Positions 40,552 to 51,900 of a DNA stretch of 64,000 nt are shown piece after piece. The position numbers and the translations under genes were made by a program. The stretch is from Trichopria drosophilae. Lineage: Eukaryota > Arthropoda > Insecta > Hymenoptera > Diapriidae. The number at the start of each line of letters is the position of its first letter. The first letter of the stretch is position 1. Under the pieces are notes generated by a model. The model was not told where the DNA came from, did no database searches, and worked only from the letters and a program-made list of their open reading frames with translations. The stretch covers positions 85,309,501 to 85,373,500 of the forward strand of contig CM059586.1 in assembly GCA_030407085.1 (NCBI GenBank), in the 5' to 3' direction.

Positions 40552-41561
40552 TGTAATTACAGCAATCACGCGGTCGTTTAAAACTCTTCACGGTGTTCAT
40601 TAAATGTTTTACAGGGGCTGCACTCTCGAAACCTCAAATATTCAAATATTGAAATACTAAAGTAAAGGGGAATGGATCAGTGTCATTTAGTTAATTTCAC
40701 TTTTTGAAGAGCAAAAAGCTAATGACTAATTATTCAGACATATACTATGAGTAAAATTCTGTTAACCCATTAAGTTCGGAAGATGCACATTTATAGTTGA
40801 TTTTTTATTTTAATTTTCGACAGGAAATACGATAAACATTGATTTGAATGTGACCAACTGTATCATGTTTTAGTATGCTCTTTCGGTTGGCATTGCCACA
40901 ATTTCATTTAAAATACTTCAAAAATAATATGGTGCATTTTAAATAAACAATTAACGAAATTTCGTAGATTTCGTATTTTTTTAATTTTGTAATTTTTTTA
41001 ATTTTGTAATTTTTTTTTCGTATAAATAGAAATTGCGGAATCGATATCTATTCACAACCAACAGTTCAAAAAATCGATGAACTTAATCTACAAATATTTT
41101 TGTATTTCCCCGAATCAAGAAAAAAGTATAATTTTTTAATGTTAAAAAGCAGCCGAGTTTAAACAAAACGTTTCAACCATTTGTATGTAGACATTTTTTG
41201 GTCTTTGGTGTATGAAAGTTAGTACTTCGTTTTTTAAAAGAAATTTTTTCACTCACTGAATCAATTACTAACATTTGTTACTAGTAAAAAACTATTACTA
41301 ATTCATTAATCAATTAAAGTATCCTAATGTTTTCAGACGTTCAATTATTACTTTCACTTAACAGAATTTTACTCATGAATAGTTAGTCATTAGTTTTTTG
41401 CTCCTCAATATATGAAAATTAACTAAATGGTACTGACCCACTCCCTTTTACTTTAGTACTTCAATATTTGAATAATTGGGATTTAGAGAGTGCAACCCAT
41501 GTAAAACATTTAATGAACACCGTGAAGAGTTTTAAACGAATGCGTGATTACTGTAATTACA
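40552..41561. mobile_element. Foldback element with about 210-bp arms
   Basis: Left arm 40552-40765 and right arm 41358-41561 are reverse complements (TGTAATTACAG, TCTTCACGGTGTTCATTAA, TTTACTTTAGTACTTCAATA and others). The roughly 590-bp spacer starts with TTAACCCATTAAGTTCGG and is non-coding. Confidence 0.75.
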
Positions 41562-42899
41562 ATTTTTATTTACGCTAGTTTAGGAGTACGGTAGTTATGA
41601 AGTGTGATTATCAATTATATCTTTATGTAGATGTATTCTAGTGTAAACTGTTTTTCTTTGCGTACTTTAGCATTAATACTTGAAAATATTCTGTTAATTC
41701 TTTGTGACACATTTTTCTTTCCTAGCAATTCACTTGAAAATAGTTACTTGTGGGCTTTTTCGGATTGCAAATTCTAGATTAGTTTTACTAAATTAAAAAA
41801 CAAACATTTTAAAAAAGTCTCCATTTGAACAAAATTTCGTACTCAAGGGGTTTAAGGTCACACATTGTGAATTATATGTTAGTTTTACAAAATTAAGGAT
41901 CCAAAATAGTAAATAAAATTTCAAGATACAAATCTGATTTCTAATTAAAAAACACAAACTCCAAAAAATCCTAAATTGTTACTTTTTTACGCCAAGTTTC
42001 AAGTACTTGTTTTTAACCTTTCGTGTCCTCCTTACAAGGTCCATCATTTATCTGTTCATTTTTTCATCTTAAAATTCCATTTATTACTCTGAGTACTTTA
42101 TTTTTTAATTTATAAAAGCCTAAGGTGTTTAGCCAACGTATAAAAATCATTTTTTTTCAATATCATTAATGAATTATAAACAATAATATAACCAAAAAAT
42201 ACCGATTTGTAACAAGATATTCAAGGGCGTTTCCACTATGACAAAGCTTTTTTAACCCTTAAAAGGCAAAATACAAACAAAAAATGTAGTTTCGAGGTAT
42301 TTGGAATGTTGAAATCCCGTTATTTTTGTATTACTTGTGTTATATAAGTATCCGTATTGTTAAAACCTGTCATTTAAATTTCTAGAGAAAGTATTATTAT
42401 TTATACACCTTACATAAAATTTTTAAGTTCAAGATTTTTCTTCATGAAATATACCAAATTATAAGACATATTTATTTATTCATGTAAGCATTATTCAAAA
42501 TGTCATGTTTTATTTTTTTAAATTTGTCAAGGAAATACACGCGTTCATTATCCGCTCAGTAAATAACAAAACTGTTATCTGAAACCTTGGCAAATACGTA
42601 TATAATTATATGTTCATGACTCATAAGTATAATACATTATACAGATAAACTAAATAAAAAATAATAAGACAATTAATTATTAACATATATTAATGACAGG
42701 ACTACCCTCTTGATTGAACGTATACATAACCTTTAAAATTGGTGGATAGACTGCTTCATAAAAAGTCTGATAGTCCTCGAGAGGAACCTTATATTATTTT
42801 TAATCAAAACTAAACTGTCATAATATAACAAATTGAACATTCTTCTATATCAGTTCAAAATGTTTGAAAATATTTATTGTCCTGTATACATAAGACTGC
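41562..42899. other. A+T-rich sequence with diverged GGATCC-family remnants
   Basis: 41760-41960 holds degenerate units (TTAGTTTTACAAAATTAAGG, GGATCCAAAATAG). No gene recognised. Confidence 0.4.
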
Positions 42900-43179
42900 G
42901 CCAAAAAATAACTTTTTCGGTACTATAGCCGTAAAATCCGATTTTAGTCCGTAAAATGAAATTTCACGGATCACGTGAAACATGAATCTACGCTGTTAAA
43001 AAATCATCCAAATGCAGACTAAATGTAGTTCGCGAAATCGAATTTTACAGGTTTCAGTACCAAAAAATACCAAAAAATAATGTTCGACATACGGCTTCGC
43101 TGGTCCTCATACGCTGGTATCGTATTCGGGCCGTAAAATCTGGTTTTACGGCCTTATATCGAAAAGTACTATTTTTTGT
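42900..43179. mobile_element. CCGTAAAATC-word MITE (280 bp)
   Basis: Termini CCAAAAAATAACTTTTTCGG and, inverted, CAAAAAATAGTACTTTTCG, each followed by a GCCGTAAAAYC word. The word CCGTAAAAT recurs in both orientations inside, with a perfect GGCCGTAAAA...TTTTACGGCC hairpin near 43130-43153. Non-coding. Confidence 0.75.
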
Positions 43180-43288
43180 TTACCACCACCCTTGAAAAGT
43201 ATGCCTTCTGGAGTCATTATTAATATCCCCATGGGTGGACGCAGGCGATTTTTTTCCTTGCCGCTCATCGAAAAAATTGATTGCCCAT

Positions 43289-43789
43289 TTAACCCTTTGA
43301 AGCATAGTGTAGCATATACGCTACACCTTTTTGTAATTCATTATTTACATATTTAAGGTAATTATTCATTAATTTTGCTTCAATTTTTTGCTTCCTTACC
43401 TCAAGAACATGTTAGGAAACGTAAATAAATCAATATTTTTAATTAATTATCATTTATAATTATCATATTATAATTAAGGATCTAATATGGCCGACTGAAA
43501 TATAGGGTGAATCTGACTTGTTTTTACAATTCGGTCGACCATTTTGGATCCGCCATTTTGAATTTTGAAAATCTGAGGCCTAATTCGTAATCAGTGATAC
43601 CAAAAACCCCGAAGTACTCAATTTCACCTGGATCAAGTAAATTTATGAAATTCCGTCGGCCATATTGGATCCGCCATTTTGAATATTGAAAATCTTAGGT
43701 CAAATTCGTAATCAGTGGCCTCGAATACTCCCGAGTAACAAATTTCAGCTATTTTCAACGTAAAGAAAATGTATGCTTCAAAGGGTTAA
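43289..43789. mobile_element. TTAA-flanked piggyBac-like MITE carrying GGATCC units
   Basis: Target TTAA at 43289-43292 and 43786-43789. Perfect 14-bp TIRs CCCTTTGAAGCATA and TATGCTTCAAAGGG. The TTAA target and CCCTTT terminus are typical of piggyBac-type elements (established). The internal right half contains two direct units of about 115-120 bp with GGATCCGCCATTTTGAA and TTCGTAATCAGTG. Left part includes the hairpin GTGTAGC...GCTACAC. Confidence 0.85.
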
Positions 43790-43859
43790 ATAACACGTAA
43801 ACGGGCGAGTACTCTAAGCCAATGCAATGCCAATTAAATTAAACTACGGAAAAGATTTC

Positions 43860-44621
43860 TTAACCACTTCAGTGGTAGCTGTTTAAAAAAAAAGTGCCAG
43901 AAGTGGTACAGCCCTGTACTTAAGATATCGAAAAACGGTGAAACACGGGTTCCATTTTTTCCTAAAATATATCATTTAACATTTAATTAATCATTTAAAA
44001 AATCAAGTAATATTTCACATTTATGTCGGCCATCTTGGATCCACCATTTTGAATTTATAAAATCTAACTTCAAATTCGTAATCAGCGACCCAAATAATTC
44101 CCGAGTACTAACTTTCATCTAAATCAAGTAACTTTTTTACATTTATATCGGCCATCTTGGAACCGACATTTTGAATTTTCAAAATATGATTTCAGATTTA
44201 TAATCAGCGGCCCCGAAAACCCCCGAGAACCCAGTTTCATAAATTTTGGGTAATTTTTCGCATTTCGGTCGGCCATCTTGGTTCCGCCATTTTGAATTTT
44301 CAAAATCTAACTTCAGATTCGTAATCAGCGACCCCGAAAACCCCCGAGTAACAATTTTCAGCTGTTTTCCGTATAAAGAAAAATGTGCGCCGCACATTTT
44401 AATAAATTTAGCAAATTTACAGCCGCCATATTGGATCCGCCATTTTGAATTTTCCCATTTTGACTACAGATTCGGATTCAGCGACTCAAAATATCATAAG
44501 TTTCATGCAAATTCATTAAGAATTGTAAAAGTTATTGCAAAATGTACACATATGATCCATTACCACGTTTGTCAATAATTGTTTTTGTACATATATGATC
44601 CATTACCATTGAAGTGGTTAA
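43860..44621. mobile_element. Second TTAA-flanked MITE with a tandem GGATCC array
   Basis: TTAA at 43860-43863 and 44618-44621. TIRs CCACTTCAGTGGTA and TACCATTGAAGTGG, with one mismatch. The interior from about 44020 to 44510 has four direct units of about 115-125 bp (GCCATTTTGAATTT, CAGATTCGTAATCAGCGACC, CCCCGAGTA). Termini differ from the neighbour at 43289 although the array is the same family. The 110- and 72-codon ORFs within are repeat by-products. Confidence 0.85.
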
Positions 44622-44846
44622 AGTCCATGTCCGGCTATTCTTGGTTAAGATCTTTCGATTGGTGCAGATTAAAATACCGTAAGACCACAAAAACATGATA
44701 ATTTTATTTAAGTAACTAACAAAAATACCATTTTTTCAACTGTCATTTTTACCTTGAAGCACCTTTTTCATTTACATAAAACCTTTTAAAATCGTACAAT
44801 TGGTGCTTCAACTAATAAGTTAGGGGCCTGCAAAAATTAACATCAA

Positions 44847-45276
44847 TATACAGGGTGTCTCCTGCTGAACTCCCACGTAATATTGCAGAGGGTGAAGCCT
44901 TTTCAAGCTCTACAACGCTGTTGTATATGATATTTCGCTAGCATTTTACGGAAATGAGTTAGACGCAAAAAACTGCGAAAAAAAAACATTTTTACCCTTT
45001 TTAGGTAGATAACTGGCGAAATATACATTGCAGGTCATATGCTCTATAAGGTAAGTTGTAGCGCTATAGCAAAACCTTCATAATCAGTCATCATTCGTTA
45101 AAGTAACATTAAAACGAGCCGAGTTATTGCAAAAAAACTATTACTTTTTTAAAAACTTCAATGGCTCGCCACTCAATAGCTTCAGATCCGATTTTGGTAT
45201 GAAACTTTCTTGCTCAAAATGATGTTAGGATTCACACCCTGCAATATTATTCGAGAGTTCTGGGACATCCTGTATA
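44847..45276. mobile_element. MITE with TACAGGGTGTC termini (430 bp)
   Basis: Left end TATACAGGGTGTCTCCTGC and right end, inverted, TATACAGGATGTCCCAGAAC. The imperfect TIR extends about 50 bp through ATATTGCAG. A TA dinucleotide could be the target duplication. Lies 261 bp before the first recognised myosin V exon. Non-coding. Confidence 0.75.
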
Positions 45277-45537
45277 ATGCTTTATGCAAATTTTGTATGG
45301 GACAAAAAATGTTCAGAATCGCTCAAGAAATTTTCTAAACTAATTGAGTTTTTAGAAAAACTGCTTCAGAATTTCGAGTACGAATTGTTGATGCCATGGT
45401 CTCCTTAAAAATCCCCCAAAACCAACATTAGTGCACCAATAAAATTAGCACAAAAACGTTATTGTTCCTGATTTGAAATTATTGCACATATTTGTAAAAA
45501 AGCGTTATACCATTGTAATAGAATATTTTATTTTCAG

Positions 45538-45962
45538 GGTGCCCGAGTATGGGTGAAGCACCCAGAAAAAGTATGGGAAGGAGCGGTGCTTCTGGAAGAT
45601 TACAAATTAGACCGGCCCACGATACAAATCCGCACCGAAGAATCGAACACGACAAAAGCTGTGCAGATCAAATCAGATGTAGATCTTCCTCCATTGCGAA
45701 ATCCAGACATTTTAATCGGGGAAAACAATCTCACTTCCCTGTCGTTCCTGCACGAGCCAGCTGTGCTGTACAATTTGCAAGTTCGATTTCAGCGCCACTG
45801 CATCTATACTTATTGCGGGATTGTTCTAGTGGCTTTCAATCCGTACAACGAATTGCCCATATATGGAAACGACACGATTTGGGCATACCGGGGCCAGGCC
45901 ATGGGCGACCTCGAACCCCACATCTTCGCCGTCGCCGAAGAGGCTTACACAAAGTTGGAAAG
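45538..45962 (+). CDS. didum: Myosin V exon (a): SH3-like subdomain and start of motor
   Basis: Starts after the acceptor TTTTCAG in phase 0 with [13 protein letters not shown], the conserved myosin V N-terminal SH3-like segment. It continues through [40 protein letters not shown] and [19 protein letters not shown]. The donor AG|GTATTG splits an Arg codon. This is the most 5' exon I can recognise. The ATG codons inside it (45549) are in another frame or internal and should not be used as the start. Confidence 0.95.
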
Positions 45963-48900
45963 GTATTGATTTTACTCGTAATAATATCGCGAAAGTTGCT
46001 AATTTCCCAAATAAGGTCGTCTGTCTTTTTGAGTTTTTATATGCGACAATTTTTGCTCTTGTATGAGAATACGTCGCTGGTGTATGAAAGATGACCTACT
46101 CTTGAGTAATACAATGTGTGACAATCCACCCAAAACTAGTTCCAACAATGTGAACTTGTTTACGATTACTATATAGCCATCTGACAAATATTGCTTCGCA
46201 AAAGCTATCCGAACCATTCAGTAAATACATTTTTTTTAATCCTTCTATAACTCATAGGATAACTTGTGGTTTTAACTACGGTGTCCCTATTACTGTAGAT
46301 ACGTGTATTTCGTATGAGATTATGGCTGCAATGGTAGAAACCGCAGTGACATCCTCCTCCAAATTTAGTTTTTGGCTTGACTGAATTAATTTACTTCAAC
46401 GGAACCGAATTTTAGATCAAACCACAGTCAATGTGCCCTATTTTGGTTAAATAATAACAAAATTACAATGTAATGTGTGTCGCTTGAAGTATACATCTTG
46501 AAGCTAATGGATAACATTTTGAAAATTTGCTTTAAAACAGTAACGTATATGGAAAACTACCGATTGTGAATAGTAAGGAAACTCCGCAAACTCTAGCAAT
46601 GGTGAGAACCAAGGGAACTCGCAGTAAATAAGTACCTCAAAATAAACATAAGTTACTACATCCATGTCATTGTTTATAATCTTAAACGGTCTTTGAATTT
46701 TGACTGCGAGGTCTCCTCCATCGCCGTCATCAGGAATCTTTGACATCAAGTTCACTCATTCATTTGTTCACACACCAATTGTCTAAAATTAAAATAAAAT
46801 AGCCTCTGGACGAAACTTATCGTTTGGGATGTAAAGCGTTCTGGTTTTTCCAATCAAGTGTCGGAAACAGTATAAAAAATTTTCTTTGATTTCTACATAA
46901 CCTTAAAAATTGACGTTAAGATCCAAACGAATAATGCAGAACTTTGGACCCCTTTTATATTGCACAATTTTGTTTGATCAGTTTTTTTTTTCTGACACTT
47001 ACTATTTAAGATATTTGGCTGCACTTAAAATTGCCTATCTGCAGATGATATTAATGACATGACTTCATGTAAAATTAACTAAGAAATGAAGAAAGATATC
47101 TCTTCATGTATTAATTGATACTGAAGTGGCTTCACTTAATGTACTTTTATTAACAATTTTTCCGTCGACATACTTTTATAAATCTTTGGCTGCTGAACAG
47201 ATGGTTGTCCAAAAAATAATTTCTTAAAGCAATAAGTTTGGCTATCATTCAAATTTCGTTTTGCTCTTGAACGATATAAAATAAAATCCACTCGTCAAAA
47301 AATTATGATATTTCTTTGAATATTGTTAAAAAATATGTAAAATTTGTTTTTATTTCAGAGAAAGCCATGATCAATCGATTATCGTCTCCGGCGAATCCGG
47401 TGCCGGTAAGACAGTCTCAGCAAAATACGCAATGCGCTATTTTGCGATGGTCGGTGGTTCATCCAAAGAAACGCAAGTTGAAAAAAAGGTCTTGGCTTCA
47501 TCACCGATCATGGAATCGATCGGCAATGCCAAAACAACGAGAAACGATAATTCGTCGAGATTTGGAAAATTCATTGAAATTCAATTCAATAAAAATTATC
47601 ACATTATCGGAGCTAGCATGAGGACGTATTTATTAGAAAAATCCAGAGTAGTATTTCAGGTAAAGTATCTTATTTTTTCAATAACTGTTTATCAGTTATT
47701 AGATTAACTCTCGTGTAATCTAGTGTACAATCCAATATAGTTCTTCAACACTTACATTATTGACCCTTCTTCTGAACAATTTTTCCATAGTAAAAGGCGT
47801 ACTGATTAATAAAGTAGGAAATTATAGGTAATTTTAAACCGCATTTCTAGGAAGTTATCTGGTGAATATTTTACTAAATGTGTTACAATCACGCGCGAGC
47901 ACTCCTTTAAAAGCAGACACCCTATTCTGCTCCTTTCTAGTAAACTATCCGAGAAAAATGTTTTATTATATTTAAGTATATCTTCTTTGAAAGAGTTTTA
48001 AAGTTTTAGAATTTGTATTTTTTTAAGCCCAGAAATGGATTGAATGCTTTAATGAATTACCTGAGAAGCTATTGTAAAAATATCGACCTGGTCAAAATAC
48101 CCAAGAATCATTTGCATTTTAACCGGAGCATCCAAACTATCTAAAAATAAACCTTCAACGATATTAAAGTAATTAAATACAATAATGAGGGGCATAAATC
48201 TATAAATTTAATATTACATTAAGTGTTTTATTTAACAATAAGTTTTAATTATTCACCATTTTAAACTCTGATAAATCTATAAATTTATTATATGCAATTT
48301 GTTATATGCAATTTTAAATGTTTCCAGGCGAACGACGAACGCAATTACCACATATTTTATCAGATGTGTGCAGCGGCGAAACGATTACCTCATCTGCATT
48401 TAGGTTTTCAAAACGAATTCCATTACTTAAATCAAGGATGCAGTCCAAAAATCGACGGTGTCGATGACTTGGAGTGCTTTGACGAAACGATTGGCGCATT
48501 GACGATGCTTGGATTTTCTTCTAAGCAACAAGACGACATGCTCCGGATATTAGCGGCCGTACTTCATTTAGGAAACGTAACTATAAAAAATTCCGACGAA
48601 CGAGGTGTAAATGATGCGGAAAGCAGTTTCATATCCGTAAGTTTAATATGTATTAATAGAAATTCAATCATCTTGGTAGTAACGATGGAAATTTTTTACG
48701 ATTTTTATTCCATTTTTTTTTATTAAAATGGGACCCAATAGGTGAGATTTGTGCTGGGACTTGAATCTGAGATCTTTCGACAGTATTCGATCGGCAACCG
48801 AAAGATTCCAGGTTCAAGTCTTTGTGCAACAAATCTGTCGAATTTGGTTCTAATTTGATTTTTTTTTATTTTTTCAAAAATATAAAAAAACAACACAAAT

Positions 48901-51900
48901 CGTATAAAATTTACAGCGTTATTAATATCGTAACAATGTATTGTTTCACAAAAAAAAAGAATCTTAAAGCTTTTTTTTAGTATTCTTTCCAATCATGAAT
49001 TCCAAAAGACATACGAACATTAATTGTTAATCATATTCATCTAACATACGCTAAAAGAATCCAAGAATTTTTTTTGTTTTATTGATAGTTTTGATTTCGG
49101 TTTTCTGTTTACAGTCATCAGATAAGCATCTCCTAACGATCTCGGAATTATTAGGCATTGACGTAAACGCCATGAGGAAATGGCTGTGCCATAGAAAAAT
49201 AATGTCGATGCGGGAAGTAATCTTAAAACCGATGAACGTCGTGGAAGCCATCGGTGCAAGGGACGCTTTGGCAAAACATATTTATGCCGAACTTTTCAAT
49301 TGGATCGTGACAGGAATAAACGTCGCTTTACAATCTCAGAGTAAGTCCCATTGTTTCATCGGAGTCCTTGACATTTACGGATTCGAAACCTTCGAGATAA
49401 ACTCATTCGAACAGTTTTGTATCAACTATGCCAATGAAAAGCTGCAGCAACAATTCAACCAACACGTGTTCAAACTCGAGCAGGAGGAGTATTTGAAGGA
49501 AGAGATTGAATGGACGTTCATCGACTTCTATGATAATCAACCTTGTATCGACCTCATCGAGACAAAATTGGGCATTTTGGATTTACTCGACGAGGAATGT
49601 CGGGTAAGTTTTCCTTTGTTGAATCTTAATAATATGCGGGAAATGTAATATAACAGTTTGTTTATATATTTTTAAGATGCCGAAGGGATCGGATAGTTCT
49701 TGGGCTGAAAAACTCTACGTTAAATGCGGAAAGTCGAAACATTTCGAGAAAGCTCGCTTCGGAACTTCGGCATTCCTCATTCACCACTTTGCAGATCTTG
49801 TGCAATACGAAACCGCGGGATTCCTCGAGAAAAATAGAGATACCATCATTGAAGAACAAATGGACGTTTTAAGAAATAGTGAGGTGGGTTTGCTTCTTAA
49901 GAGACACAATAAATATTATTCGTTTAAATATATAAATATTATCAATGCTCTAAACACTTTTTTTGCTCATATTCAGTCAGTAAACAAGAGAATCAAACTT
50001 TAATATGTTTCATTAAACAAATATTTGTACCAATGCTTTCAGAATGCGTTACTGAAAAAACTTTTTATGGATGAGGACCCTAAACTGGCTGTTCCAAGTC
50101 CGAGAATCAAAATTTCTACACAAAAACCGGTAACAGCACCTGCACCGAAACAAAACAAAAAAACTGTAAGTACTTTTCGAAATGAAATACTTATTTTACT
50201 TTATCTTTGTTTGATTTCTCCATTATGTTAAATGCAATTGTTGTTTGTTTAGATCACAAATAACAGTAAATAACAGTAAAATGACAATATCCAAAGCTTT
50301 TTTAGCTTATAAATTGGTAACAATTGGTTTTTATTTTTATTGTATAATATTTGTGCCGATATTTAGAACCTTCTGAGCAATATTGACAATGTTCCAATTA
50401 CGTTGAATGTCTGATAAATAATAGTGATAGTCAACATTAATAACAAAAAACACACTTAGCCTTGGAGCTAAAAGCATTTATAAAGATTCTATTTTGTCTT
50501 TAAAAAGAAGGAATTCTCAGCCAAAAATATTAAGTCCTAGTCTAATCAGCGATGAACATTCACCATCAACTCTATTGACTCTTCCTCCCCAATACATCTA
50601 TATACATTGTTAACAACGAGATTCATCCTACAGAGCCAGGGTCGAAGTAGTCCGTGTCCTGTTGATATTGCCACTTAGGCGTAGAAGATTGCTTCAGTAA
50701 TTATGCCCTCCTCTACCTTATTTTTGTTGTGTTTTTGTATGCCAAATTATCGTGTTCCTATATATATCCCGGTAGGATTCTGAACCAACCAGTGACTAAT
50801 GGCCTATTTTTTTTTGTCAGTTTTTTAATTGTCTTCGCTACACGGGTATCTCGGAACCCAGACAAGGACCACCTTGTTTGTCCACGCTAATCTTGCAGTT
50901 GGTTGCTTGTACTGGAATTGCTTTGGTGGAAACTTGACAATGAGACCAAACACTCACGTTTGCTCCACTCATTTCTTTCTCCAGAATCATGCTTCAATTC
51001 ATGCTTCAGAGCACGTTGATCTAGCTATGATTTCTGTCTGGAAAACACTGGAGCATCCTCCCAGCTATTTGGGTATTCGTTTGGGAGCCAAATATATCTA
51101 AAACTACTCTATTATCCATTTTTTATTTGTCAGAAATGGCCAAACCTCTACTAAATCTGATTTTTATTCATGCATCGCAGGCTCTGAAAAACTCACATTT
51201 TTGAGGATATCATGATGGCTCCTTCAGATCCCCTTGTTATCCTGAGTCTTAGAGCCTTCCTCATTGCCCCTTATTAAAGATATAGGAGTGCCAATCCCAA
51301 GACTATCCAGAAAGTTGCAATCATCAGCCTCGCTTGACCTCCACAAATGTTACCATTCAAAACTAAATTAATTGTTTGGCCTATAAAAGAAATAATGATC
51401 GATAATAAATTGATTCTCTTGAAATCAATTCTCTTTTCACACAGGTTGGGTCACAATTTCGAGATTCCCTAAACATGCTAATGTCAACATTGAACGTTAC
51501 CACTCCGCACTATGTAAGATGTATAAAACCCAACGATACAAAAGAATCATTCGAATACAATCCAGTGCGAGCCGTGCAACAACTAAGAGCCTGTGGCGTT
51601 CTAGAAACGATCAGAATATCAGCGGCCGGTTTTCCAAGTCAGAGAACATATGCTGACTTTTTCCAACGCTATCGTTGTCTTTGTAAGTTTAAGGACATCT
51701 TACGAGATGATTTGAAAGAAACAACCCGCAGAATGCTAGCTATCTACATACGGGACGAGGATAAGTTCAAATTTGGAAAAACTAAAATTCTGTTTCGTGC
51801 TGGTCAGGTGGCCTACTTGGAAAAGTTACGGGCCGACAAACAAAGAGATGCTTGTTTAATGATTCAGAAGACAGTAAAAGGCTTTATCTACCGCGCAAGA

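Noticed and set aside
44179..44578. ORFs of 72 and 110 codons on opposite strands
   Set aside because: They are translations of the tandem GGATCC units in a MITE, not genes.
45549..46094. 181-codon ORF starting at the ATG at 45549
   Set aside because: It is in the wrong frame relative to the myosin V exon, whose frame encodes conserved motor motifs.
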